The position numbers and the translations under genes are program-made. Below, in pieces: positions 1 through 10,737 of a stretch of 64,000 nt of DNA (position 1 is the first letter of the stretch; every line of letters starts with the position of its first letter). The notes beneath the pieces were generated by a model. That model made no database searches. It had not been told where the DNA came from and saw only the letters and a program-made list of their open reading frames with translations. The stretch is from assembly GCA_037042915.1 (NCBI GenBank), contig CM073194.1, positions 3,410,001-3,474,000 on the forward strand, read 5' to 3'. The stretch is from Auricularia sp. M13. Taxonomy: Eukaryota > Basidiomycota > Agaricomycetes > Auriculariales > Auriculariaceae.

Positions 1-1198
1 ATCATGTCTCACCTTGAATGTAGTCTTGGTGAGGCACGACAATGCAATGCAACCCACCTAACCGGCCGAAAACGCGCCGGCAGCATAACGCTCCTCTTGC
101 AATCTGTCGTAACCTTGCGACCAGGCTGGCCAAACCTGGCGGCTTGTTTGTCGGTGCTGTACAACCAGGCCACTGTCATTATGGAACATTGCCCAGGAAG
201 CTGACATTGTGATAGCTTGCTGCTCATGTCCAGCGATTTTGAACGGCTGAGCCACAGGGAAATCTTTTACTTAGAATTCTCGAATTCACGGCACAGGTGA
301 GATAGGGCAAAACAAGTGCATATTCTGGATGCAGTAAGGACATGCGCGTGCGTAAATCTAATATACCGGAAACGAAGGCGGAAGATGGGACAGCGAGGTG
401 AAGGCTCCCGGGAATAAGGCTGGTTGGGAGGCAGATAAGAAGACCGTATGGGAGTGGGGTAATGTGCAAGTGAGCGCGTAAGACGAGGGAGTGAGGAAAA
501 CGTGAGGGCGCGCTGCGTGCGTTGTATAGCATGTACCTGAAAACGATTGGTTAGTCTGAGGAGGCAGCGGAGCACGAGCAGAGCCAGCCAGCCCAGTGGT
601 GCAAAGCGTAGCCCAAGATCATATGTAGCCCAAGATTGTATTCACGATTGAGTCACTGGAGCACCGAACGCAGACGGACACAAAGCGCGAGCAACTCAGG
701 GCAAGCTCCAGCTCATTGACAAAGCTAACGAACAAGCGGGCATTGCGAATGGGGTAGCCCGCTGAAGTGCTTGATGCTGGCGCAAAAGCGTGCAGATGTG
801 CTTGAGGCTGGCAAAAGCGCGATGAGTGAAGGGGGAGAGAAAAGAGTGCACGAGTCGATTTGAACACCGCGCTGTTCGTTGACGCGGCCCAAACAAGGTT
901 CCGCAGTCCGGATCAGCACTGTGACGCTCATGATGACGTCGGCCTTGAATTGGCCTTGAAGCTTGAACGCGTCATCGAAGTAACTTGGGTGGGAGCTGCC
1001 TTGGTCGGCATCGGTTCTTCGCCAGAACTGTATGCTATAAGATATCCAAATGGTAGAAAAATACAGTAGTGGAGTTGCAGAAGAAGCTCCGGGTGTACGA
1101 CCTCATTGATCTACCCTGCATATACCCAGGATATCAGTCAGGCTTTCTGCAGAATCACTGCTTCATGGAAGCAACCAGTAAGCAGTCGGTAATCAATG
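1..1198. other. No gene recognised (left edge)
   Basis: Short open frames occur on both strands but none shows a recognisable family, a conserved motif or a plausible set of spliced exons. The stretch is bounded on the right by the inverted-repeat element. I see no RNA gene or simple repeat here. Confidence 0.5.
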
Positions 1199-2154
1199 GT
1201 AATCCCCAGTGAAAACCCGTTCCGCTCAGATGCGGGCAAAGTCGTTCAAAACCGCACCAGTGTAGAGTATCTGAAATGAGAGCTTTCCACCGGATTGGAA
1301 CGGAAAAGTGGGCCCATTTTCCCGGTGAACACAGGTGACATCCGTTCAGTCCTGTATTGTATACATCTGTCCGACATGGACGCTTTTCCACGTATTTGAC
1401 CTTGCTAACCATTTGATTCATATGTTTTAGAGAGGATAGGAGAGGATCCATCGGAAGAATATGAAAATTTATCTCATTATGAACCTAGCTACCACGACGC
1501 TCGCTACTAGACAAACACAGTGCTACAGGATGTACACGCAAGATCACAGAGAGCAAAGAATATCAGCAAGCTGCTCTATCCTGCTGGAAGGCATTGTTAG
1601 CTACAAGGAGCTCAACGAAGGTGTCGCGAAGAACTCACCCAACACATGTACTGTTTGAACGAGGACTGCGATATGTAGCGTCAGAGGATATGCGGGACTA
1701 GACAAGCAAAGGGCGTACAGATAGATATCATGGCCACCTAGTTGGTGTGACATCCTGGGGCGTGTGGCCGACGGCCTGAAATACTGGTAAGCTTAAGGCG
1801 GCAGTCTGTACGATGGCCAGGTGTGAAATGGTGTTGTCCTTACCGGGAGCAGGAAGCACCAGCACTGGATGGGCACGCATGTAGGCACGGACAATAGAGG
1901 AAGAGGAAGAGACACAGAGCAGAGCGTGAAAAGTGTGCTGATGAAATAGAATGCCGGCGCGCGCGACAAGTTGATCGTCGGGATTTGGTAAAACGGGGAA
2001 ATTTTTAGATTCCTTGCAGTTGGTCTCCAGTTTCAAAATTAGGAGAACTCGATTTAACGGTTTTGAGCGGGTTGGCAAACGGCCGCCAAGAGATGGACCG
2101 GATTTGACCCATTTGGAACGTATCTGACCGGAACGGGTTTTCACTGGGGGTAAT
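1199..2154. mobile_element. Non-autonomous TIR DNA transposon (MITE-like), with target duplication
   Basis: The two ends are inverted copies of one another. The left end from 1204 begins CCCCAGTGAAAACCCGTTCC, and the reverse complement of the right end, read from 2149, begins with the same 20 bases. Identity continues for about 33 bases with two mismatches. Outside them lies a direct repeat GTAAT (1199-1203 and 2150-2154), which would be a 4- or 5-bp target-site duplication. The interior of about 0.95 kb has no transposase-like frame, so movement would need a transposase supplied in trans. The superfamily is not assigned: the TIR contains CAGTG as in hAT elements, but the duplication is not 8 bp. 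Confidence 0.7.
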
Positions 2155-2487
2155 CTACCACCAGGCTTGGCTCGGATTTTGATCCGTTATCAGGTTCCGC
2201 ATGGAGTATAATCCGAGTGTAATTGCCGGGCATCCTGACCTGTTCTGCCCTCATAATGTAGAGACTTGTAAAAAGTTTCAAGGTACCACTTCCAGTACAA
2301 GCTAATGTCATACTAAGTAAGTTCCTACGCCTTTTCATGATGTGCACATGCTGCAGCCGCTTGCAGAGTTTATAACTGTCATTAAGTCTCATGCCAAGGT
2401 AATGAGAAAAATGTGCCCGCTAATATCACAGAGACTAGGTACAGCTGCTGGCATTGTCTGGTGTGCGGGCGAGGTGCCAAACTGGCT
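2155..2487. other. Intervening DNA between two mobile elements
   Basis: No gene or motif recognised. This is the host sequence into which the LTR retrotransposon inserted; it ends at the GTCAC target site. Confidence 0.5.
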
Positions 2488-2492
2488 GTCAC
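2488..2492 (+). repeat. Target-site duplication, left copy (GTCAC)
   Basis: GTCAC directly abuts the TG of the left LTR and is repeated exactly at 8116-8120 after the CA of the right LTR. A perfect 5-bp duplication is the normal footprint of Ty3/gypsy integration. Confidence 0.93.
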
Positions 2493-2776
2493 TGTTACGG
2501 TGACCGAGGATACTCGCCGAACGGACGCTCTGCGGGTGGGGGAAAAAGGACGAGATGTATCGGCGGTGGGCAAACCAGCTCGAATCTAGCATACAAAGAG
2601 CGGACAACACATGGTATATAAAGGGGGTCCGGATCCGGCCGGACCGCTGACCGCAGGCCGGGGCCACGCATGCGCCGGCGGGTCTCGGTCTGATGACTCG
2701 GTCCGTATGACGTCGGCGCGAGTGAGGTCCGATAAGCCCAACGGCGATAGGAGCGAAAAGCGAATGAGCCGTAACA
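2493..2776 (-). repeat. LTR (3-prime copy)
   Basis: A 284-bp repeat with ends TGTTAC/GTAACA. It is identical to the copy at 7831-8115 except that it lacks one T near its left end (CGCCGAAC against CGCCTGAAC). Confidence 0.96.
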
Positions 2777-5700
2777 TAACCCCCCTACTAGGACCGAACG
2801 AGCGTCGTGCCGAGGGCCCGCGCCCTGCGGGCCGCGGTGACCGGGTCGGGATGTTGAAGTCGATCCCTGTGGTATGGTGGCGCTCGAAGAAGTTGGAGGG
2901 AAATATGGCACGGTCGAAGACGAGGGAGTGGATGTTCTGGGGTTTACCCGGGTTGCGGCGGACGAAGTCCTCGACGGCGCCGATCGCGTTGCCGAGATTT
3001 CCCTTGGGGACCCAGGAGTTGTGCTCGCGCCCGTAGCCGGCCCATTTGACCAGGTAGACAACGCCTCGTCCGAGCTTCTTGGAATCCAGGATCTCCTCCA
3101 CTTCGTACTCCTCGTGATCGTCCACGATGGTCGGCGCCGGCGGGGCGGGGCGGCGTTGGTGCGGGGCGTACGGCGCAACGTACGGCGAGAGGAGGCTTTC
3201 GTGGAAGACGGGGTGTAGGTTTTTCCACGCCTCCGGCAGCTCCAATTTGAAGGCGGAATGACCCACACTTTCGAGGATCTTGAAAGGACCGAAGCGCCGT
3301 TCGGCCAGTTTCTTGGACGAGACCGCAAGCTTGAGGTTGGTCGCTTCGAGCCACACTTTGTCGCCGACCTTGTATTGTCGCGAAGCACCTCGGCGCCGGT
3401 CGTACTGTGTCTTCATGGACGCGGCGGCCTTGGTGAGCGCGGATTTGGCCTCCTCCCAGGTCCTTTCCATCCGCTGGGCGAACTGGGCGGCCGACTCGTT
3501 GGTGACCGCTCGACGCGGTTCCACGCCCATACGTGGGTGGCGACCGTGATTGAGGAAGAACGGAGACGTACCCGTCGCCTCGGACGCGCGGTTGTTGATG
3601 GCGAACTCGGCCATAGCGAGCCAGTCGGCCCAGTCATCCTGCCGGGCGTTGGTCCATGCGCGAAGGTACTTCTCGATCTCCGCGTTCTCCCGCTCGGTCT
3701 GTCCGTCGGTCTGCGGGTGATACGCGGTGGACGGGTTTGCCTCGATACCGAGGAGCTTGTAGAGCTCGTTCGCGAATCCCGACACGAACTGCGGGCCGCG
3801 GTCGCTGATGAGCTTCTTGAACAGGCCGAACCGTTTGAAGACGAAGTCGCGGTACAAGCGCGCTATACCCTCCGACGTCACCGTAACATGCGTCGGGCAG
3901 AGGATGACCATCTTGCTGTGGCGGTCGGTCACGACGAAGACCGCGTTGAAGCCAAACGACTCGGGCAATGGCCCGATGAGGTCGGCGGAAACGACCTCCC
4001 ACGGAGCACTCGGCGCCTCGTTGGGGTGTAGGGGTCCTGCCAGGGGTCCGTGCCTCGGTTTGGAGCGTTGGCAGACGTCGCATGCGCGGACGTAACGCGC
4101 AACATACGCGGTCATGCCGGGGAACCAGTAGTACCGGTTAAGGAGCTCCAAAGTCTTGTACCTGCCCGGATGTCCTGCTATCGGTGTGTCGTGAAATGCG
4201 CTGACGATGCGTTCACGTAGTCGGCGGTTACGCGGGATGTAGACTCGGCCTTTGTACTCGACGACGCCGTTCGTTCGTCTCCACAAAGTCCTGCGGGTAC
4301 GCAAGCAGGCCCTTCTTGACTGCCTCGTCGCGTTCGTTGGCGTACTTGCGAACCTCGGCCAGGATGTGGTCCTCGTCTCGGAGTCCTAGTTGCCGAATGA
4401 TCACGTCCAACGGTCCGTTGTGCTCCTCGGCGAGTTGACGAAAACGGTCCGGTTGCAGGAGGACAACGTCGGCGTTGTCTTCTGCCCCCTCATTAGGCAT
4501 GTTCCGGCTCAGCTCGTCGGCGATGACGTTCGTCTTGCCCGGCCGGTGGTGCAATGTAAAATCATACTCGGAGAGCTCGGTGAGCCAACGAGCTTGCCGA
4601 CGGTTGAGCTTTTGCGGCTCGCGGAAGTACTGCAGATTCCGATGGTCGGTCCATATCTGGAACTGCGGGGCCCCTTTGAGGAAGTGGCGCCAATGTTCGA
4701 GGCAAAGCATCATCGCGAGCATCTCCTTGTCGTAGATCTCGTAATTACGCTCGGCGGGACTGAAGCTCTTGCTAAAGAACCCGAGTGGGCGTAGCTTCCC
4801 GTCGATGACCTGATGGAGGACTCCTCCTGCCGCGTAGTCTGATGCGTCGGTCTCCAACCTGAACGGGGCCCGGTCCTGGGGAGAAGAAGAGTAACGTCGT
4901 TGCACACGGCGTCGCGAAGGTCCTCGAAAGCCTGCTGCTGCTCCGGGCCCCATTCGAATACGACCCCTTTTCCGTTAGACGGTTGAAGGGTTTCGTGATG
5001 TGCGCGAAGTGGGGGATGAAGTTCCGGTAGAAGTTACAGAACTGCATGAACGACCGGACCTCCCGCAGGTTGCGCGGGGGGTTCCAACGGCGTATGGCCT
5101 CCACCTTGACTGGGTCCATGGATACCTGCCCGTTTCCTACAACCAGGCCGAGGAACTTGACTTGGGCTTGCTCGAACTCGCATTTCTCCAGTTTGAGGTA
5201 TAGGCCTGTCTGCCGACACAGTTCCAGTACGGCCCGAACCGCGGTCCGATGGTCCTCCAAGGTGCGGGTAAAAACCAAAAGGTCGTCCATATAGACGATA
5301 AGGACGACCCGCCGAATAAGGTCGCCGAATATGTCGTCCACCATGCGTTGGAAGGTGGCCGGGCTGTTGGTCATGCCGAAGAACATGACGGTGGGTTCAA
5401 ACAGACCTCGGCTCGTGATGAACGCGGCCTTGAATTCGTCTCCCGGTCGGATTCGGACGTTGTTGTACCCCCATCGGACGTCGAACTTAGAGAAATAACG
5501 GGCGTCCTTGATCTTGGTCATGACGTCGGCGACCAGCGGGAGGGGGTAGGAGTCCCGCACGGTGTGGTCGTTGAGCCTCCTGTAATCCATAGTCGGTCGG
5601 AGTCCTCCATCCTTCTTGCCGACGAAGAAAAGCGGCGATGCAATGGGCGAGTTGGACGGCCGAATACGACCCGTCGCGAGGTTCTCGTCCAAGAACTCGT

Positions 5701-6568
5701 TCATCGCCTGTGTCTCCTTCGGCGACAAGGCGTAAACCTTTCCGCGGAGCTTGCGGTCGTTCTCCCATCCGGGCCGGAGGTTGATTTCGTGATCCCACCG
5801 ACGATGGGGGTAGCTTGTCGAATTCCTTCTTTTCGAACACGTCGGCGTACTCGCGGTAGTATTCGGGGATGTCGGCGACGACGGCGGGTTTGGCGGCCTG
5901 CTCAATGCGGGTTGAGATAGACTCGAAAGCCCGAACGTACTCTTCTTCGTCGTCGGCCGCGAACTCCAAAGCGTCGGCGAGTGAGGCGAAGTCCTCGGCG
6001 AGGTAGCGGGCCGAGCTCGGCGCCGGGTTCGGCATACCACAGCGAGGCGGGCAGCGAGTGAACGTGAGCGCCCCCTTCGGCCAGTCAATTTCCGGGTTGT
6101 GCTCCACCAACCAGTCGTATCCTAGGAAGAGGTCGTGTTTTCCACCAAGGTTGGCTACCGGAAAGTCGCGCCGTTCGCGGTGTTCGCGGCCGCGTGCGTC
6201 GCGCACGACCACAAGGAGTTCGACGTACTCCTTGATAAATCCGTTGACCGAGCCGTCGGCGTTGTAGACGGTCCGAACGACGGCTGCGGCTTGGGTTGTA
6301 AGCTGCCGGCGTTTGACAAACGCCTGGTCCACACTTGAGGTCGTGCATCCACTATCCAAAAGAGCTTTGGCGGGATCCGTTCTCCGGTGTCGAGGGAGGT
6401 GAGGGTGAGAGGTATGTTCATTTGCCTTAGGGCCGAGGGTCGGACCTCGGCGAGTCTTAGGTGTTCACGCTCGGTGTGCGTATCGACAAGACGTTCATCT
6501 GTATTCGGTACGGAGGGCACACCGTCGCCTTCCCACAGGGATCGCGCGGAAATCACTGCGGGGCGGAA
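2586..6568 (-). pseudogene. pol: Retrotransposon pol: protease, RT, RNase H, integrase, chromodomain (frame-broken)
   Basis: The protease is recognised by LLDSG near 6355 and the reverse transcriptase by YMDD in VLIVYMDDLLVF. RNase H starts at TDASDYAAGG near 4850. The integrase segment from 4304 has an HHCC zinc site (residues 38, 45, 75 and 78 of that frame), catalytic D108, D168 and E204, and a GPY/F-like FGPF. A chromodomain follows at residues 399-450, with VKWAGYGREHNSWVP. It probably directs integration to particular chromatin. Frame changes lie near 6375, 5810, 4970, 4880 and 4275, mostly in homopolymers. The last frame reads through the polypurine tract and ends at 2586, about 190 bp inside the 3-prime LTR. 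Confidence 0.92.
2780..2789 (-). promoter_or_regulatory. Polypurine tract
   Basis: In element sense AGTAGGGGGG lies four bases before the 3-prime LTR. A purine run here is the usual plus-strand primer. The pol reading frame passes straight through it. Confidence 0.75.
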
Positions 6569-7652
6569 AAATCCTTGTCCTCGGTCTCCTCGGCGTGTTC
6601 CTCCAGGAGCGTGGATTTTCCTTCGACCATCCGAGCGATCTCCTCCATGTCCTCGGTGGAAAGGCCTCGGATGACGTCCTTGAAGTTCCTCTCCTGGCAG
6701 TCCCGAGCGAGATGGCCGGGTTTCTTGCAGCGGTAGCAGAGTCCTAGGGTCCGAGCGCGGTGACGGTCCACGTCCATGGGGTCCGGGTCGTGCGCAGGAC
6801 CGGTGGTGGCTGGGGCGGTGATCGCCGGAGCGGGCGCCGCGGCAGGTACAATCACCGGTTGAGTCACCCTCTCGGTGTAATGGTGAACGAAGGGCTTGGC
6901 CGCCGGGCGCGGGCGTAGAGTTGGTGGCCGGGGCGTGGTCACCGTGGCGGCGGATAATCGGGTCCTGCTCAAGGGCGTACTTGCGGAATTGAAAGTATCC
7001 GAGCGGTTTCTCGGCGTCGGCCTCCATCTTGACGAGCTTGTCCTCGGTGGCGACCTCGGCCTTGCGAAGTCCTTCGACCGTGGCGAGACTGGTGGTCCGG
7101 AAGATTTCGTGCGACTGCATCACGGCGAGGACGAGCGCCGGCTTGAGGTTGCGCCGAAGGTAGTCGACGAGAACGATGTCGTGATACTCCGGGTTGGTAA
7201 ATCCGGCCTTGATGCGGAGCTCGTCGAACTTGAGGAAGAAGGTGTCGGCGTCGCCTCGGCCTTGAGTGAGCTTGGAGATCGCTTCGCGGGCGTGCTCGGC
7301 GATGCGCGGGTCGAGGAACTTCGTCGAGGTCGCGAAGGAAGTCGCTCCACTTGAGGTCCGGCGAGTCCAGGTCGTGGAGCTGACCCCAGTTCTGTGCCCA
7401 AGCGTCGGCGTCACCTTTGGTCAGGAAGCCGAGCGCGGCGAGTATCTTGTTGCGGTCGCCGGGGATTCCTTTGACGTGGAGCTCCAAGGTCCGACGGAAG
7501 GTCTCGTAGTTGGCGCGGGTCCCATCGTAATCCTCCGGGGCCTGGACGTAGTTTTTGGTGGGTGGGTTGCCCGGTTTGAGTCCGAGCGATTTGATGGCGT
7601 TGACCAACGACGTTTCGATGGAGGTAGCGAACTCCTCGGTCGTCATCGGCAT
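6553..7652 (-). pseudogene. gag: Retrotransposon gag (capsid and zinc knuckle), frame-broken
   Basis: The frame opening at 7652 encodes a capsid-like protein. It shifts near 7322, shifts again near 6903, and ends at 6553. The last part carries a CCHC knuckle, CYRCKKPGHLARDC, followed by an acidic tail. Gag packages the element RNA into virus-like particles. Both internal shifts are single-base changes in otherwise continuous similarity. The shift at the end of gag, near 6570 in a run of five T, is in the minus-one direction and could be a natural gag-pol frameshift, although relatives of this type often use one continuous frame. Confidence 0.85.
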
Positions 7653-7816
7653 CTTGACGGTGGGGTCGGGGAAAGCGAAAGGCGCTGGAGATGGGAGGCG
7701 AGTTCTTCGCCGTCGGCCTGGACGTCGGGGGTGGTGTGCGACAGCTTGACCGAGGGCGCGGGGTGAAGGCGGGGGGGAAGGAACGGGGGATACGCGGAGC
7801 GTCGGTAAGGGAGGGG

Positions 7817-7828
7817 TAGATTCGAGCT
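7817..7828 (-). promoter_or_regulatory. Primer-binding site, apparently self-priming
   Basis: In element sense the leader right after the 5-prime LTR reads TA then AGCTCGAATCTA. This 12-mer is a perfect complement of TAGATTCGAGCT inside the LTR (7927-7916), placed where the transcript 5-prime end should be. In Tf1 of fission yeast and its sushi-group relatives, the folded-back mRNA 5-prime end primes reverse transcription instead of a tRNA. The arrangement here fits that mechanism. A tRNA primer is less likely because no CCA-complement (TGG) starts the site. Confidence 0.75.
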
Positions 7829-7830
7829 TA

Positions 7831-8115
7831 TGTTACGGTGACCGAGGATACTCGCCTGAACGGACGCTCTGCGGGTGGGGGAAAAAGGACGAGATGTATC
7901 GGCGGTGGGCAAACCAGCTCGAATCTAGCATACAAAGAGCGGACAACACATGGTATATAAAGGGGGTCCGGATCCGGCCGGACCGCTGACCGCAGGCCGG
8001 GGCCACGCATGCGCCGGCGGGTCTCGGTCTGATGACTCGGTCCGTATGACGTCGGCGCGAGTGAGGTCCGATAAGCCCAACGGCGATAGGAGCGAAAAGC
8101 GAATGAGCCGTAACA
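7831..8115 (-). repeat. LTR (5-prime copy, carries the promoter)
   Basis: A 285-bp repeat. Read in element sense (minus strand) it contains a TATATA box at 7959-7954, and about 32 nt downstream lies TAGATTCGAGCT (7927-7916). That 12-mer is exactly complementary to the PBS position just inside this LTR, so transcription should start at or just before it. Confidence 0.95.
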
Positions 8116-8120
8116 GTCAC
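8116..8120 (+). repeat. Target-site duplication, right copy (GTCAC)
   Basis: An exact repeat of 2488-2492, directly after the CA end of the LTR. Confidence 0.93.
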
Positions 8121-8937
8121 GAGTCTGAGCAGCAGCACAACCTATTACTTGTCCATCAAGAGAGTGGTTACGGATGAGGGAAATTCTACTCTACCTCCAT
8201 AGTTTCGCTCGCAACTGAGTCCATACCTTCACATAGACAGAAAACATTGGGTCTATGAAGGTAGCGGGTGGTGCCGGAACGGCCTATGGGACTTATTCAT
8301 CGGGAAGGACGTCGAATAGCGTCAGGAGTAGTGATACCTGCAAGGAAACCAAAGCAAGATGCGAGAAGACTCCGATTGCTGTCTGCAGCGTCCGAAGAGA
8401 CTCGTTTGCCGAGGCAGCGCAGAAGCTGCGTGTTGTAGGGGAATCGCGATTGTCCGCTTTCATTGTGAGTTTGATCTGCACACCCCCAAGGGGGCACCGG
8501 AAGCAAAATGACGGAACCGGGTCGGTTTACGCTGGGAAGCTGGTGAGGCCGACCTACCTACTTACGGTGGGAAGATATTGCCTTTTTAGGAAGGCTTTCC
8601 GCGGAGTCGGAAGCAAACTAGCTCCGGCTTCAGCAAAGAATCTCCTTGTGATCAATGTAAGAGAGGTTGAAAAGCTTCAAAGGCGCTCTAATCAAGTAGA
8701 CGGTATTAAAATACAACATCTTTCACTAGTTTTCAGTGTACTCTACCCACCCCAGCTCATGGGAAGGGCCTGGATGTGGTTCAGACAGCTGGGACTGACG
8801 TATAGACTTGTTTTGAGGCTCTCTTTCAGTAAAAATGGTGCAGAAAGGTGCATTTTGATGAAAAAATGCGTCCAGAGCGGCTCGGCAAGCCGAGTATATG
8901 GGACTCCAGTTACGTTCTCAGCCCTCCGGGCTGCGAC
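8121..8937. other. No gene recognised
   Basis: A long plus-strand frame (from 8255) exists, but its translation shows no recognisable family and it runs opposite to the F-box remnant at its right end. I regard it as non-coding. Confidence 0.45.
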
Positions 8938-10523
8938 CTACCTACCTAGGTTTGGTTCCGGGATGTTGATCCCGGTGCCCCCTTGCACACCCCACCCGCG
9001 TTCCTCGAGCGTCATCCATTGCGGGTATTCGAAGTCGGAGGCGGGGAAAATCCCAAACAGTTCGCCCGCGTCGACGATTGTGTTGCTTATGGTGACGGAG
9101 ACATAAGGCGTGACGGGAAGCAGGGATCGAAAGAAATCAAGAGTTCGCTGGTTTTCGCCGGGCATGTCCGCTGGGGGATGATATGGTCATGGTATTCCTC
9201 ACGCAGTCCCGCTAAAGACGCAATGAGGAGATGGGATAGCCTTTGCGTCTCCACGCCATCGGGAATTTCGGCGTCAACGACGACCTGCTCCATAATGAGG
9301 GTGTCGAGCTGCGTGCAGAGGCAGACTGAATGTCGAAGTGGGGAGGCAGCGACGTGCATGCTGTCCAATTTGATTCCTCCTAATTGCGGCCCGAAGGTTT
9401 CTGCGGGAAACAGGTCCACCTCGTAGAGCGTCAGGCAGCGCAGGTTGGGCGCGCGTTTCTTGAGCGCGGAATAGCGCATCACGTCCCCACAGCGATGCTG
9501 CGTGCTGACGCCGAGGTCCAATTCTCGAAGGGAAGGAAGAGTAAAGTCGAGCCCGCGAATCTGTTAGCCGAGGACGTTCAGCGATACGAATCGTTCTACC
9601 CTGATAATGATCTGGACCAGATCTGGACCGACAAGCAGCGATCAATACGAGAAGAGCGCCCAGGTCCATGTCCGTCTAATACCACGAGAGCACAGTGGGG
9701 CAGTTGAGTGTGAAGGGGCCGCGCAGGTGCTGTTGGTGAAATGCTGGCTCAAATTCTGTGTACAGCCATAACTACCGAAGCTCGGAGAAGCTACGGAGTG
9801 CATCGTAGAAGTAGTCGCCAAGGGTGCAGTGCTCTAGATCCAATTTCCTGAGCGAAGGGCCCAAGGCTAGGTGTGCCCAACCATGGTCTCGAATCTCAAC
9901 GGAGTGCAGCACAAGCTCCACAACGGCAGGAGCGACCATATCCTGAACAAGAAAGTTCGAAGGCTCAGGTGTGCCGCGTATATCGAGAACGCGCAGTTTC
10001 GGCCGGTCGAGGGATCCGTCGAGGGATCCGTCCAGGGGTTCAATAAGCTCAAAGGACCATGTAAAATCGCCCTCGAATTCATCATCGTCGGTCCAATGAG
10101 TCCAGTCCAAATGGATAAGCAGGCGCGCTATGCGTCGATGCTGCCGCAGGAGCGTTCCAACACGTCCCAATAAACCCGGATCGTTCATGGATGGCTGTAA
10201 TACAATTTTGACAGACAGCTCTCACACAGACGCGCGCTCCAGAGTAAGAGATAGCTGACGGTCGATGCTGCCGAGCCACATGTGGACGTGTTTCCACAAT
10301 ATAGGCTCGGATAGGATGGAACCCCTCCAGTTGCGACAGACGCTGGCGAGTCCATGAGTCTATTCGGCTCAGGCTCGGTGCTGAAGAGCATCGCGAGGAG
10401 TTCGACTGGTAGCGTTGAGGCAGCGACCGAGGCCCGTGTCGTTGGGGCCCATAGAACCCGTGATGCACTCGTCTGCAGACGGCGTACAACCTGCGAGTGT
10501 CTACGCGTACAGCTCGGTGCCAA
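8938..10523 (-). pseudogene. F-box/LRR-type protein, degraded
   Basis: Pieces of one F-box protein are spread over all three minus-strand frames. Near 10420 the F-box start reads TLPVELLAMLFS. In another frame, around 10350-10230, RNWRGSILSEPILWKHVHMW has the look of the segment after an F-box. That frame ends in a TGA near 10222, and the protein resumes as MNDPGLLGRVG in the next frame. Leucine-rich stretches follow (for example PKLRVLDIRGTP and PNLRCLTLYEVDLF) down to about 8938. F-box proteins recruit substrates to SCF ubiquitin ligases. At least three frame changes make this a pseudogene unless there are introns I could not place. Confidence 0.65.
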
Positions 10524-10737
10524 TCACGGTGGCGTGGTTAAATCAAGCTGCGACGGCGGACTTGCGGTGAATTCCGTCACGGTTACAGCTCTACTATGAT
10601 TCGAGGATATGCTTTGGATATGCTCGTCAGCGCTGCGGATGAAACTACAGATTATGCACGTTCGACGGAACTTCTTGACTACTACATGCTTGTGCTAAAA
10701 CGCGTTCTCTGTCGTAAGAGTCGTCATCATGGGAGCG

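Larger units (their letters stand above)
2493..8115 (-). mobile_element. Ty3/gypsy LTR retrotransposon with chromodomain (chromovirus)
   Basis: A complete element of 5.6 kb with sense on the minus strand. In order it has a 5-prime LTR, a PBS-like site, gag with a CCHC knuckle, protease, reverse transcriptase, RNase H, integrase with a C-terminal chromodomain, a polypurine tract and a 3-prime LTR. The protease-RT-RH-IN order and the chromodomain define a chromovirus. The LTRs are 284 and 285 bp and differ by one inserted base, so insertion was recent. The coding part is nevertheless interrupted by at least seven one-base frame changes, while I see no in-frame stop created by substitution. As written it could not make a complete Gag-Pol. 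It may be moved in trans, or the indels may be consensus errors in a repeat. Confidence 0.95.

Noticed and set aside
1199-2154. hAT transposon ends (CAGTG) with an 8-bp duplication
   Set aside because: The eight bases next to the CAGTG copies are GTAATCCC and GGGGTAAT, which are not a direct repeat; the inverted match extends further out and a GTAAT duplication fits better.
3258-4031. Long plus-strand frame inside the retrotransposon
   Set aside because: It is the antisense shadow of the integrase frame in GC-rich DNA.
7811-7830. tRNA primer-binding site or tRNA T-arm (contains TTCGA)
   Set aside because: No TGG (CCA complement) follows the LTR and no tRNA stem can be drawn; the exact match to the LTR explains the sequence better.
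8255-9106. 283-codon plus-strand frame
   Set aside because: No domain, unusual composition and overlap with the F-box remnant on the other strand.
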